Positions 41,001-51,286 of a stretch of 64,000 nucleotides of DNA are shown piece by piece (positions within the stretch are counted from its first letter, which is position 1; every line of letters starts with the position of its first letter). The stretch comes from Stenotrophomonas acidaminiphila (GTDB lineage: Bacteria; Pseudomonadota; Gammaproteobacteria; Xanthomonadales; Xanthomonadaceae): NCBI RefSeq assembly GCF_001431595.1, contig NZ_LDJO01000026.1:347366-411365 (forward strand), written 5' to 3'. Below the pieces are notes generated by a model, which was not told where the DNA came from, searched no databases, and saw only the letters and a program-made list of their open reading frames with translations. The position numbers were made by a program, and so were the translations under genes.

Positions 41001-41672
41001 ATGGCGGCCCACGATGCCCGGGCCATCGCCCGCGCGTTCGCCCCGCGCCATCCGCTGGGCAACCGCTGGGACTATTGCTACGTGCTGTCCAAGCTGCGCA
41101 GCGACCCGCTCTATCCCGGCGTGCTCGAGGCGCTGCGCGGCAGCCAGGCGCCACTGCTGGACATGGGCTGCGGGCTGGGCCTGCTGGCGCATGCGCTGCG
41201 CCACGACGGCCAACGGCAGCCCTACCGCGGGGTGGACAACGATGCCGCCAAGATCCGCCGCGCCGATGGCGTCGCCCACCGCGCCGGCCTGGCCGCCAGC
41301 CGTTTCGAGGTGATGGACCTGGCCACCACCCTGCCCGAGCACCGCGGCAGCGTGGCCATCCTCGATGTCCTCCAGTACCTGCCGGCCGAGGCGCAATCGG
41401 CGCTGCTGCGGCGCGCGGCGGCCATGCTCGATGGCGATGGCCGGCTGGTGCTGCGCATGGCCCTGGCCGACGACAGCCGCCGCGGCCGCATCTCGCGCAT
41501 CGGCGACCGCGCCGCCAACTGGATCGGCTGGATGCAGTTCCGCCCGCGCCACTACCCCGATGCCGCCAGCCTGCGCACGCTGCTCGAGCAGGCCGGCCTG
41601 CGGGTCAGCCTCGCCCCGCTGTACGGCAACACGCCATTCAACAACTGGCTGCTGGTCGCTCACCGCGCCTGA
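41001..41672 (+). CDS. Class I SAM-dependent methyltransferase
   Basis: A 223-residue protein with motif I LLDMGCGLGLLAHAL, an acidic residue after the second strand (YRGVDNDAAK), and the post-I block VAILDVLQYLP. A GTG at 40974 overlaps the upstream TGA (GTGA) and is in frame, so the real product may be nine residues longer and translationally coupled to the GDSL gene. The C-terminal part (NWIGWMQFRPRHYP) is distinctive for the Xanthomonad version, often next to glycolipid or fatty-acid genes. The substrate is unknown. Confidence 0.85.
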   Translation: MAAHDARAIARAFAPRHPLGNRWDYCYVLSKLRSDPLYPGVLEALRGSQAPLLDMGCGLGLLAHALRHDGQRQPYRGVDNDAAKIRRADGVAHRAGLAASRFEVMDLATTLPEHRGSVAILDVLQYLPAEAQSALLRRAAAMLDGDGRLVLRMALADDSRRGRISRIGDRAANWIGWMQFRPRHYPDAASLRTLLEQAGLRVSLAPLYGNTPFNNWLLVAHRA

Positions 41673-41749
41673 ACCACGGCGGCGCCGTTTGCGCGGATAA
41701 TCGTGGCATTGCGCCGCCCGTCCCGGGCCGGCACCCTGACGAGAGTCCC

Positions 41750-42079
41750 GTGAGAAGAACCTACCGCCTCGATATCGAAGGCAAGCATCCCGACCGCCTG
41801 CTGGAAGCCAGCAAGCACGACATCCGCAAGTACATCAAGCGCGAGCGCGGCAAGGCCCTGCCGGCCGGCGCCGACTTCTGGGATTTCGACAGCAAGGCCG
41901 GGGTCGACGAGGCCAGCGCGCAGGCCGTGCCGTTCCCCGAGCTGATCCGCGCGGTGGATGCGCTGGTGGCCGCCGGCAACCGCCAGTTCTACGTGGAAGT
42001 GCTGCGCAAGCCCGGCAAGCGCACGCCGCGCCCGGCCGCGGCCGCCGACGTGCCGGCGGAAAGCGACTTCGAGGATTGA
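41750..42079 (+). CDS. DUF6172 family protein
   Basis: A 109-residue small soluble protein starting with GTG, reading VRRTYRLDIEGKHPDRLLEASKHDIRKYIKRERGK and containing DFWDFDSKAG and RQFYVEVLRKPG. This matches a conserved proteobacterial family of unknown function (DUF6172). It is basic in the first half with an alanine-rich acidic tail. GTG 41750 was chosen because the conserved start follows it directly; no ATG is available nearby. It is convergent with the helicase gene. Confidence 0.82.
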   Translation: MRRTYRLDIEGKHPDRLLEASKHDIRKYIKRERGKALPAGADFWDFDSKAGVDEASAQAVPFPELIRAVDALVAAGNRQFYVEVLRKPGKRTPRPAAAADVPAESDFED

Positions 42080-42122
42080 GCGCGCCTTCCGGTGCCGGGC
42101 CATGCCCGGCGCCGGGCGCGGT

Positions 42123-43379
42123 TCAACCGGCCGGCGTGCCTGCCGCCGCGGCGCGCAACCGGTCCTTCCGGCTCGGCCGGCGCCCCTTGATGCCGCCGTT
42201 GCCATCGCCTGCCGGCGCTGCGGCCGGCACCGCCCCGGTCGGCTCGAAACCCGGCACCACCTCCGGCTCCAGGCGCAGGCCATGGCGCCTGCAGATCAAC
42301 CGCCAGTGCGCCAGCGCCGCGGCCTCGACCAGGCTCACCGCCAGTCCGGGGCTGCCGGCACGGCCGGTGCGGCCGATGCGGTGCAGGTAATCGGCCGGCG
42401 AACGCGGCAACGCATGGTTCACCACCACCGGCAGGCCGGCGATGTCGATGCCGCGCGCGGCCACGTCGGTCGCCACCAGCACCTGCAGCTGGCCCTCCTT
42501 GAACGCCTGCAGGGTGCGCACGCGGCGGCCCTGCGACAGGTCGCCATGCAACGCCTGCGCGGCGATGCCCTGCCCGCGCAGCGCGCCGGCCAGACGGTCG
42601 CCCTCGCGGATGCTGGCGACGAACACCAGCACCTGCCGCCAGCGCGGATCGCGCAGCAGCGACAGCAGCAGTTCGACGCGGCGCTCGCCATCGACCCGCA
42701 GCGCGCGCTGCTCGATCTGCGCGGGCGCCTGCGCATCGACCTGCAGGCGCGCGGGCGCGCGCAGGCCGGCCGCCGCCAATGCCTCGATCTGGTCGGGGAA
42801 GGTGGCCGAGAACAACGCCGTCTGCCGCTGCGCGGGCAGTCCTGCAAGGATCCGCCGCACCTCGTCGCCGAAGCCCAGCTCCAGCAGCCGGTCGGCCTCG
42901 TCCAGCACCAGCAGCTGCACCTGGCGCAGCGACAGCGCGTTGTGCGCCAACAGATCGAGCAGGCGCCCGGGCGTGGCCACCACCACGTCGGCCCCACCGC
43001 GCAGCGCCATCATCTGCGGGTTGATCGACACCCCGCCCACCGCGCACACCACCCGCGGTTGCCGCGGCAGCTCCCGGCCGAGCGTGGCGAACACGTCGGC
43101 CACCTGCAGCGCCAGCTCGCGCGTGGGCACCAGTACCAGCTGCCGCAGCTCCCGCGGCCTGCGCGGCGTGGCCATGGCGAACCGCTGCAGCGCCGGCAGC
43201 ACGTAGGCGGCGGTCTTGCCCGAACCGGTCGGGGCCAGCGCCACCACGTCCCGGCCCTGCAGCAGCACCGGCACCGCCTGCTGCTGGATCGGCGTGGGGG
43301 CGCCGTAGCCGGCCTGCCGCAGCGCGCGTGCCAGCGCGGGCAGTACGTAGGGAGACAGGCCGAGTCGGGAAAAGGGCAT
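42123..43379 (-). CDS. DEAD-box RNA helicase, RhlE-like
   Basis: A 418-residue ATP-dependent RNA helicase. All core motifs are present: Q-motif region YGAPTPIQQQAVP, APTGSGKTAAY (I), PTRELALQ (Ia), TPGRLLD (Ib), VLDEADRLLELGF (II, DEAD), FSATFP (III), and C-terminal RGIDIAGLPVV and HRIGRTGRAG (VI). A short basic C-terminal tail (KGRRPSRKDRLRA) is RhlE-like. The ATG at 43379 gives MPFSRLGLSP; upstream codons belong to the deacetylase region. It follows the deacetylase gene by 40 bp. Confidence 0.93.
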   Translation of the reverse strand: MPFSRLGLSPYVLPALARALRQAGYGAPTPIQQQAVPVLLQGRDVVALAPTGSGKTAAYVLPALQRFAMATPRRPRELRQLVLVPTRELALQVADVFATLGRELPRQPRVVCAVGGVSINPQMMALRGGADVVVATPGRLLDLLAHNALSLRQVQLLVLDEADRLLELGFGDEVRRILAGLPAQRQTALFSATFPDQIEALAAAGLRAPARLQVDAQAPAQIEQRALRVDGERRVELLLSLLRDPRWRQVLVFVASIREGDRLAGALRGQGIAAQALHGDLSQGRRVRTLQAFKEGQLQVLVATDVAARGIDIAGLPVVVNHALPRSPADYLHRIGRTGRAGSPGLAVSLVEAAALAHWRLICRRHGLRLEPEVVPGFEPTGAVPAAAPAGDGNGGIKGRRPSRKDRLRAAAAGTPAG

Positions 43380-43419
43380 GCTGTGGTTCCAGGCGCCGCC
43401 GGCGTGGCGGGCGGCGAGT

Positions 43420-44214
43420 CTAAGCGGTTTCCGGCGGCAGGCGCGCCTGCAGCCCGCGGGCCTGCAGTTGCCGCAGCACCGATTCCATGATGGCGACATT
43501 GTGGCCGTGCGCCGCACCTTCATGCAGCAGTACCACCGCGCCCGGCACCAGGTCGCGGGCGATGCGCGCCACCACCGTGTCCGGCTGGCAGCGCACGCCG
43601 TCGAAGCCGCGCGCGCTCCAGCCGACCCGCGCCAGGCCATGCCGGCGCAGCGCCGCGGCGACGAACGGGTTGGTCATGCCGACCACCGAGCGGTACCAGC
43701 GTGGCGGCGTCCCGGCGATCTCCGTCAACACCTGCTGGCAACGGCCGATCTCGGCGGCCATCCGCCGTGGCCCGAGGCGCCAGAACCAGGCCTGCGGATG
43801 CGAATGGCTGTGGTTGCCCAGCCCATGGCCGCGGCGCAGCACCTCGCGCACCAGCTCCGGCCGCGCCGCCGCGCGCTGCCCGACCATGAAAAAGGTGGCG
43901 CGGGCGTCGTGGCGGTCGAGCAGGTCGAGGATCGCCAGGGTGTCGTCGGACGGGCCATCGTCGATGGTCAGCCATACCGCCGGGCCGGGCAGCGACGACA
44001 GTACCGGCGCGTAGAAGCGGCTGTTGGGCAGGAACACCGGCACCACGAACAGCGCATGGCTGGCCAGCAGCAGTGGCAGGCCGGTCGCCCAGCCCAGCCC
44101 TCCCCAGGCCAGCGCCACCAGCGCCTGCGACAGCAGCAGCCAGCCGACCCAGCGCCAGGGATGGCGCGGCGTGCGATGCAGGGTTCCCGTGGCGGTCATG
44201 TCCCATGATGCCAT
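43420..44214 (-). CDS. Membrane-anchored polysaccharide deacetylase family protein
   Basis: A 264-residue NodB-homology protein. Two N-terminal hydrophobic segments (WVGWLLLSQALVALAWGG and LPLLLASHALFVVPVF) anchor a catalytic domain. Motif 1 is WLTIDDGPSDDT, where the usual TFDDG reads TIDDG. Motif 2 is GNHSHSH (HxxxH), with later blocks PPRWYRSVVG and LLHEG. Family members remove N- or O-acetyl groups from sugars; in Xanthomonads this type is often beside lipid/polysaccharide genes. The start at 44214 or 44199 (MTATGTLHR) is undecided. Confidence 0.88.
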   Translation of the reverse strand: MASWDMTATGTLHRTPRHPWRWVGWLLLSQALVALAWGGLGWATGLPLLLASHALFVVPVFLPNSRFYAPVLSSLPGPAVWLTIDDGPSDDTLAILDLLDRHDARATFFMVGQRAAARPELVREVLRRGHGLGNHSHSHPQAWFWRLGPRRMAAEIGRCQQVLTEIAGTPPRWYRSVVGMTNPFVAAALRRHGLARVGWSARGFDGVRCQPDTVVARIARDLVPGAVVLLHEGAAHGHNVAIMESVLRQLQARGLQARLPPETA

Positions 44215-44257
44215 GGGGCGTAGAATCGGCCCTGTCTTCGACCAACCTCACGAGTTC

Positions 44258-45187
44258 ATGATGTCCCTGGATCCCGCCGTGCGCGAACGCATCGAATCCC
44301 TCCTCGGCGCCAACCGCGTCGTCCTGTTCATGAAGGGCCAGCCGTCCATGCCGCAGTGCGGCTTCTCGGCCAAGGCCGTCGGCGCGCTGCAGGACCTCGG
44401 CGTGGATTTCGCCCACGTCAACGTGCTGGCCGACGGGGAAATCCGCGAAGGCATCAAGGCCTATGGCGACTGGCCGACCATCCCGCAGCTGTACGTGGAC
44501 GGCGAACTGGTCGGTGGCAGCGACATCATCCTGCAGATGGCCAACAGCGGCGAACTCAGCACGCTGCTCGGGGTGGCGCCGCCGGACCGCACCCCGCCCT
44601 CGATCACCATCACCCCGGCTGCGGTGGAAATGCTCAAGGGCGCGCTGGCCGACGCCCCGGGCGCCGCGCTGCAGCTGAGCATCGACGCGCGCTTCCAGCC
44701 GAACTTCCAGCTGGTGCCGCTGGACGCCAACGCCATCGCCGCCGAATCCAACGGCCTGCGCGTGCAGTTCGACGCGGCCAGCGCGCGTCGCGCCAACGGC
44801 ATCACCATCGACTGGGTGGACGACATCCGCGGCCAGGGCCTGGCCATCGACAACCCCAACGCGCCCCGGCCGGTGCAGGAACTGGACGTGCGCGGCGCCG
44901 ACGACCAGCTGCGTGCCGGCACCCTGACCGTGGTGGACGTGCGCCCGGCCGACGAACGCGCCATCGCCGCGATCAACGCCCCGTTCGAGACCTTCGACGG
45001 CGACAACCGCGCCCGCCTCGAGGCGCTGCCCAAGGACACCGCGCTGGCCTTCCTGTGCCACCGCGGCGGACGCAGCGCGCAGGCGGCCGAGCAGTTCCGC
45101 GCGCTGGGCTTCACCCGCGTCTACAACGTCACCGGCGGCATCGATGCCTGGGCGCAGGACGTGGACAACAGCGTGCCGCGCTACTGA
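44258..45187 (+). CDS. Monothiol glutaredoxin fused to Cys-less IscA-like and rhodanese domains
   Basis: A 309-residue three-domain protein. Residues 1-108 are a Grx4-type glutaredoxin with the CGFS motif at Cys34 (MPQCGFSAKAV) and WPTIPQLYVDGELVGG. Residues 115-203 look like an A-type Fe-S carrier (ITITPAAVEMLKGAL...ITIDWVDDIRGQGLAIDNPNAP) but contain no cysteine, so that domain cannot ligate a cluster in the usual way. Residues 212-309 form a rhodanese with active Cys267 in FLCHRGGRS. Grx4 proteins carry Fe-S clusters; the fusion suggests a scaffold linking cluster handling to sulfur transfer. ATG 44261 is an equal start choice. Confidence 0.93.
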   Translation: MMSLDPAVRERIESLLGANRVVLFMKGQPSMPQCGFSAKAVGALQDLGVDFAHVNVLADGEIREGIKAYGDWPTIPQLYVDGELVGGSDIILQMANSGELSTLLGVAPPDRTPPSITITPAAVEMLKGALADAPGAALQLSIDARFQPNFQLVPLDANAIAAESNGLRVQFDAASARRANGITIDWVDDIRGQGLAIDNPNAPRPVQELDVRGADDQLRAGTLTVVDVRPADERAIAAINAPFETFDGDNRARLEALPKDTALAFLCHRGGRSAQAAEQFRALGFTRVYNVTGGIDAWAQDVDNSVPRY

Positions 45188-45219
45188 CCGGGCAGCCCGC
45201 ACCGCAACCGCATGGACAG

Positions 45220-45242
45220 GACACCGGCCCCAGGCCGGTGTC
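45220..45242 (+). terminator. Hairpin terminator after the glutaredoxin fusion gene
   Basis: Perfect 10-bp stem GACACCGGCC / GGCCGGTGTC with CCA loop, followed by TTCGTCT; lies 33 bp after the stop. Confidence 0.75.
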
Positions 45243-45301
45243 TTCGTCTGGGCAGCCGCCCTGGGTACGCGGCGGCACGTTGCCGCGCCGGCCCGCCGCC
45301 G

Positions 45302-45841
45302 TCAGCCGGCGAAACCGCCCTCGGCCAGGAAGTGCAGCTCCTCCGGCGTGGGAATCCGGCCCAGCACGGCGTTGCGGTGCGGGAACCGGCCGAAGCGGCG
45401 GATGATGTCGCGGTGCAGCTCGGCGAAACGCAGGTACTCCAGGTCGCCGAGCACCTCGAACATCGCCACCGAGCGCTCCTGGTCCTGCGGGTCTTCCGAG
45501 TGTTCGAACGGCAGGTAGATGAAGGCGCGCAGCTGCGGCGTCAGTTCGCGGTCCAGTCCTTCCTCGATGGTGCGCATGGCGTAGTGCCGCGCCAGTCCAT
45601 CGGTCGCGAAGGAATGGGCGGTGCCACGGAAGCAGTTGCGCGGAAACTGGTCGAGCAGGATCTGCAGCGCCAGCGCGCCATCGGCGCTGTGCAGCCACTC
45701 CTCGCAGCCGCGGCGCGCGGCCAGGTAGTGCAGGTCCAGGAAGCGCCGGCGGAACTCCTCGTCGAAGGCGTCGTCGCGCGCGAACCACCGCCGCGGCCCC
45801 GCCGAACGCCAGAAATCCACCACTGTCTGTACTGCTTCCAT
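45302..45841 (-). CDS. DUF924 family protein
   Basis: A 179-residue helical protein. It begins MEAVQTVVDFWRSAGPRRWFARDDAFD and contains LALQILLDQFPRN and YLPFEHSEDPQDQERSV, all hallmark blocks of DUF924. The fold is TPR-like in known structures; the function is unknown. ATG 45841 fits the conserved N-terminus. It is flanked by convergent and divergent unrelated genes. Confidence 0.92.
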   Translation of the reverse strand: MEAVQTVVDFWRSAGPRRWFARDDAFDEEFRRRFLDLHYLAARRGCEEWLHSADGALALQILLDQFPRNCFRGTAHSFATDGLARHYAMRTIEEGLDRELTPQLRAFIYLPFEHSEDPQDQERSVAMFEVLGDLEYLRFAELHRDIIRRFGRFPHRNAVLGRIPTPEELHFLAEGGFAG

Positions 45842-46040
45842 CACTCCAGTCCCTGATCGTTCGGCTGCCCGGGGGCGACGCCGGCCCGCGACCGTGCAGC
45901 TTAAGCGGCCGGCACCTGTCTGGATACCACCGCGGCCGCGGCGCCCGATCGCGCCTGCAACCCCGCCAGTCCATGCACTTGGCAAATCCCGGGGCCACGG
46001 CTAGCGTGCGGGCACCTTCCACGCCGCCTATGGAGAACCC

Positions 46041-47446
<1,406 letters not shown>

Positions 47447-47450
<4 letters not shown>

Positions 47451-48712
47451 GCGCGTCCATCGTGTTCCTGCGCCGCCTGGCGCTGCTGGCCGCGGCGCTT
47501 CCGGGCATCGCCTGCGCCCAGGACGTACTGGTCCGCAACGCCACCGTGCACACCGCCACCGCGCGCGGCACGCTCACCGCCAACGACGTGCTGGTGCAGG
47601 GTGGGGTGATCCGCGCCATCGGCCCGGCGCTGGCCGCGCCGGCCGGCGTCGAAGTGATCGATGCCGGCGGCCGCCCGCTGACCCCGGCGCTGTTCGGCGG
47701 CATCACCGACATCGGCGTGGAGGAAGTCTCCGGCGAGGCCGCGACCGTGGACAGCGCGGTGAAGCTGGAAGACCAGCCGCAACGCCCCGAGTTCGACGTC
47801 ACCCTGGCCTACAACCCCGACTCGGTGCTGGTGCCGGTGGCGCGCGTGGAAGGCATCGGCTTCACCGCGCTGGGCGCCAACAGCGGCGGCGGTTTCATCG
47901 CCGGCCAGGGCGGCGTGCTGCGCCTGGACGGCAGCGCCGACCCCATCGGCCCGCGCATGCTGTTCGTGCGCATGGGCGCGGCCGGCTCGGAACTGTCCGG
48001 CAGCTCGCGCGCCGCGCAATGGATGCTGCTCGACCAGATGGTGGCCGAGGCCCGCGGCCGCATCGCCGCCGACTCGCCGCATGCCTTGCTGACCCCGGCC
48101 GGGCGCGCGGTACTGGCGCGCTACCTGGGCGGCAGCGGGCGCTTCGTGGTGCGCGTGGACCGTGCCGCCGACATCCGCCAGCTGCTGCGCTGGGCCGGGC
48201 GCGAGCAGGTGCGCGTTGCCATCGCCGGCGGCGCCGAGGCCTGGCGCCTGGCACCGCAGCTGGCCGCAGCCGGCGTGCCGGTGTTCGTCGACGCACTGTC
48301 CAACCTGCCGGCCAGCTTCGACCAGATCGGCGCGACCCTGGAGAACGCCGCGCGCCTGCACGCGGCCGGCGTGCCGGTGGCCTTCAGCCAGGACGGCGAC
48401 GCCTCGCACAACGCACGCAAGATCCGCCAGCTGGCCGGCAACGCGGTCGCCCACGGCCTGCCCTGGGATGCGGCGCTGGCCGGGCTGACCCGGGTGCCGG
48501 CACAGGCGTTCGGGGTGGCCGACCGCATCGGCAGCATCGCAGTGGGCCAGCAGGCCGACCTGGTGCTGTGGGAAGGCGACCCGCTGGACGTGGGCCACTA
48601 TGCCGAGCGCATGTGGCTGGGTGGACGCGCGGTGCCGATGCGCTCGCGCCAGACCGAGCTGCGCGACCGCTACCTGCGCGGCAGCGCGACCCCGCCGGCC
48701 TACCGCCGCTGA
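47447..48712 (+). CDS. Exported amidohydrolase-like protein lacking metal ligands
   Basis: A 421-residue amidohydrolase-fold protein. The signal peptide (about 1-24) ends GIACAQD. The composite beta-sandwich ends are kept (NATVHTATARGTLTANDVLVQGG and IGSIAVGQQADLVLWEGDPLD). The metal-binding HxH is replaced, where PGxxDxHxH is expected, by TPALFGGITDIG; other expected His ligands are also absent (FVVRVDRAADIRQLL). It starts inside the stop of the catalytically complete neighbour. I infer a structural or regulatory partner, perhaps a pseudo-enzyme in a heteromer. Confidence 0.85.
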
Positions 48713-48718
48713 TGTCCC

Positions 48719-48750
48719 GCCCGCTCCTGGCGCCATGGCCGGGAGCGGGC
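48719..48750 (+). terminator. Hairpin after the amidohydrolase pair
   Basis: GCCCGCTCC / GGAGCGGGC inverted repeat with a 14-nt loop immediately after the stop codon. There is no T run, so it may act as a Rho-assisted or mRNA-stabilising structure. Confidence 0.45.
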
Positions 48751-48839
48751 AGCGCCCCCCGCGGGGCGCGCCACCTGCCGCGGCGACGGTTTTGGGTTAG
48801 TGTGACCGCAGCCACACCAACGTACCGGGGGGTTCGACC

Positions 48840-49784
48840 ATGCGCATCGGGATCGTCGTGGATTCGGCCTGCGACCTGCCGGCCGACTTCATCCGCGAAC
48901 ACAGGCTGGTGCTGCTGCCGATCACCGTGCGCATCGGCGAAGCGGTACTGGCCGACCACCGCGAGGAGGACGCCACGCTGAACTTCCTCGACACCCACGT
49001 CGCCGAACGCGGCGCCGAGGCCGAGACCATCCCGTTCAGCGTCAACCAGATCCGCGACCTGTTTCTGCAGCACCTGGTGATCGACTACGACCACGTGTTC
49101 TGCCTGACCATCACCAAGACCCGCAGCCCGATCCACGACAATGCGCTGCAGGCCAGTTTCGCCATCCTCAACGAGTACCGGCCGATCCGCCAGGCCGCCG
49201 GGCACAACTCGCCGTTCGCCCTGCGCGTGCTCGACAGCCAGAACCTGTTCGCCGCGCAGGCGGTGACCGCGGTGGAGGCGGTACGGCTGCGCGATGCCGG
49301 CGTCGGCGTGGCGCAGATGCGCGAGCAGCTGGAACAGCTGGCCGGCAACGTGCACGGCTACATGATCACCCGCGACCTGTACTACATGCGTGCGCGCGCC
49401 CGCCACAAGGGCGACCGCAGCGTCGGCCTGTTCACCGCCGCGCTGGGCAGCGCGCTGGACATCAAGCCGGTGCTGCACGGCTACCGCGGCGAGACCGCGC
49501 CGGTGGCCAAGATCAAGGGCTTCGACAACGCGGTGCAGCGGCTGTTCGACTTCGTCGGCCAGCGCGTGGCGAACGGCCTGCTGACCCCGGTGGTCTGCAT
49601 GAGCTACGGCGGCCCGCTCGACGAACTGCGCGCCCTGCCCGGCTACGCCACCCTGCGCGAGACCTGCCAGGCGCACGGCGTGACCCTGCTCGAGACGGTG
49701 ATGAGCCTGACCGGCATGGTCAACGTCGGCAAGGGCGCGGTGACGGTCGGCTTCGCCGACCAGCCGCACGCATTCGACAGCTGA
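48840..49784 (+). CDS. DegV family fatty-acid-binding-type protein
   Basis: A 314-residue DegV-fold protein. It opens MRIGIVVDSACDLPADFIRE and contains LPITVRIG and later LDIKPVLHGYRGETAPVAKIKGFD, the usual DegV blocks. DegV/FakB proteins bind fatty acids; FakB partners with the kinase FakA in Firmicutes, but no FakA-like kinase is adjacent here. It is somewhat longer than typical (about 280 aa). Transcribed alone on the plus strand. Confidence 0.9.
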   Translation: MRIGIVVDSACDLPADFIREHRLVLLPITVRIGEAVLADHREEDATLNFLDTHVAERGAEAETIPFSVNQIRDLFLQHLVIDYDHVFCLTITKTRSPIHDNALQASFAILNEYRPIRQAAGHNSPFALRVLDSQNLFAAQAVTAVEAVRLRDAGVGVAQMREQLEQLAGNVHGYMITRDLYYMRARARHKGDRSVGLFTAALGSALDIKPVLHGYRGETAPVAKIKGFDNAVQRLFDFVGQRVANGLLTPVVCMSYGGPLDELRALPGYATLRETCQAHGVTLLETVMSLTGMVNVGKGAVTVGFADQPHAFDS

Positions 49785-49854
49785 TCCGCGCCGGCGTGTA
49801 CGCGGGCACCACGCCCGCTGCGCCACACTCCCCACCCACCCAAGGAGACCCCGC

Positions 49855-50193
49855 ATGCCCGTGCACTATTCGATTTCGTTGCCCGATCCCTCCGCCGCGC
49901 GCGGCAGCGATCCGCGCCTGTCGTTCACCGCCAACGGCGCCGACACGTTCGCCGAGCAGCTGCAGGACGCCCTGCGCACGCCGGCCCTGTTCGAACGCTG
50001 GCGCGCCACCCAGGAGGATCCCGACGATGTCGACCCGAGCTGGGGCGTGACCGACCCCGGGGCGACGGTAAGCGGCAGGCAATCGGACCTGCGCATCGAC
50101 CTGGTCGCCATCACCCGCATTCCCGGCGACGTCCTCAAGCAGCGCCTGCGCTGGCTGGCCGGCAGCCACTGGGAACTGCGCGACGTCTGCTGA
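49855..50193 (+). CDS. Small conserved hypothetical protein
   Basis: A 112-residue soluble protein with no signal or membrane segment: MPVHYSISLPDPSAARGSDPRLSF at the start, then an acidic middle (RATQEDPDDVDPSWG) and SDLRIDLVAITRIPGDVLKQRLRWLAG. A strong AAGGAGA ribosome site stands 7 bp before the ATG. Its stop is followed immediately by the GTG start of the PP-loop gene, so they form one unit. I do not recognise the family. Confidence 0.7.
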   Translation: MPVHYSISLPDPSAARGSDPRLSFTANGADTFAEQLQDALRTPALFERWRATQEDPDDVDPSWGVTDPGATVSGRQSDLRIDLVAITRIPGDVLKQRLRWLAGSHWELRDVC

Positions 50194-50880
50194 GTGGCCA
50201 CCCCGGTCCTGCTTTCCTGGAGCGGCGGCAAGGATGCCGCCTGGGCGCTGCACGCCCTGCGCCAGCGCCAGGACGTCGAAGTCGTCGCACTGCTGAGCAC
50301 CCTCACCGAAGGCTACGAGCGCGCGTCGATGCAGGGCGTGCGCGAGGAAGTGCTGCGCCTGCAGGCCCATGCCGCCGGCCTGCCGCTGCTGCGCGCCTGG
50401 ATCCCGCAGGACTGCGACAATGGCGGCTACCTGCAGCGCATGGGCCAGGCGCTCGAAGCCGCCCGCCTGCGCTGGCCGGCACTGCGCACCCTGGCCTTCG
50501 GCGACCTGCTGCTGGAGGACATCCGCCACTGGCGCCAGCAGCAGTACGCCGCGCTGGACTGGGACTGCCTGTTCCCGCTGTTCGGTCGCGATACCGCCAC
50601 CCTGGCGCGGCAGATGATCGACGGTGGCCTGCGCGCGCGGCTGTGCTGCGTGGATACACGGGTGCTGGACGCGGCGTTCGCCGGCCGCGCCTTCGACCAC
50701 GCCCTGCTCGACGCGCTGCCGGCCGGCATCGATGCCTGCGGCGAGAACGGCGAGTTCCACACCTGCGTCAGCGCCGGCCCGATGTTCGGCGCGCCGCTGC
50801 GCTTACGGCAGGGCGATACCGTATTGCGCGATGCGCGCTACGCCTACACCGACTTCGCGGCGGACGACGGACCGTCATGA
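50194..50880 (+). CDS. PP-loop ATP-binding protein, Dph6/DUF71 type
   Basis: A 228-residue N-type ATP pyrophosphatase. The PP-loop is LSWSGGKDAAWALHAL near the N-terminus; RASMQGVREE and the C-terminal GENGEFHTCVSAGPMF are the DUF71 signature. Eukaryotic relatives amidate diphthine; bacteria lack diphthamide, so another adenylating/amidating role is likely. It starts with GTG directly after the upstream TGA. No partner gene beyond the small hypothetical is evident. Confidence 0.88.
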   Translation: MATPVLLSWSGGKDAAWALHALRQRQDVEVVALLSTLTEGYERASMQGVREEVLRLQAHAAGLPLLRAWIPQDCDNGGYLQRMGQALEAARLRWPALRTLAFGDLLLEDIRHWRQQQYAALDWDCLFPLFGRDTATLARQMIDGGLRARLCCVDTRVLDAAFAGRAFDHALLDALPAGIDACGENGEFHTCVSAGPMFGAPLRLRQGDTVLRDARYAYTDFAADDGPS

Positions 50881-51286
50881 TCCCGGCCACCGCCACGATG
50901 CTGCACATCCACCGCCGCTGATCCGGCCGCATCCCCGCCAGCCTGACCGGGATCTCGGCGCAGGCACCCGTGTAGCGGATCACCGGCTTTACCCGGGTCC
51001 CCTGGCTCCTGGTGGAGATCCGGGGGTGTCCCACCTGCGCGGGTCGTTGCGGCCGGCATGAGGGTTCCCTGCGTCCCTCTGGACCGTGCCTGCCTGTACG
51101 ACAGGGCCAATTCCGCCGCCTGCTTGGTGATCATGCCCATCCAGGGCGACGCCCACACGACCTACGGACACGGGGCGGTAGCACCGCTCGCCTAAGGCCT
51201 GCACCCGGCGGCGGCCCGGGACACGCGCCTGACCACGCGCAGCCGGGCGTGCAGACCGTGGCCGGATCGACCTGGACATGCGCCGG
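50881..51286. other. 406 bp without a recognisable gene
   Basis: Short frames on both strands are of GC-bias type and share no motif with known proteins. It separates the plus-strand PP-loop gene from the convergent diguanylate cyclase. No perfect terminator hairpin was recognised. Confidence 0.45.
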
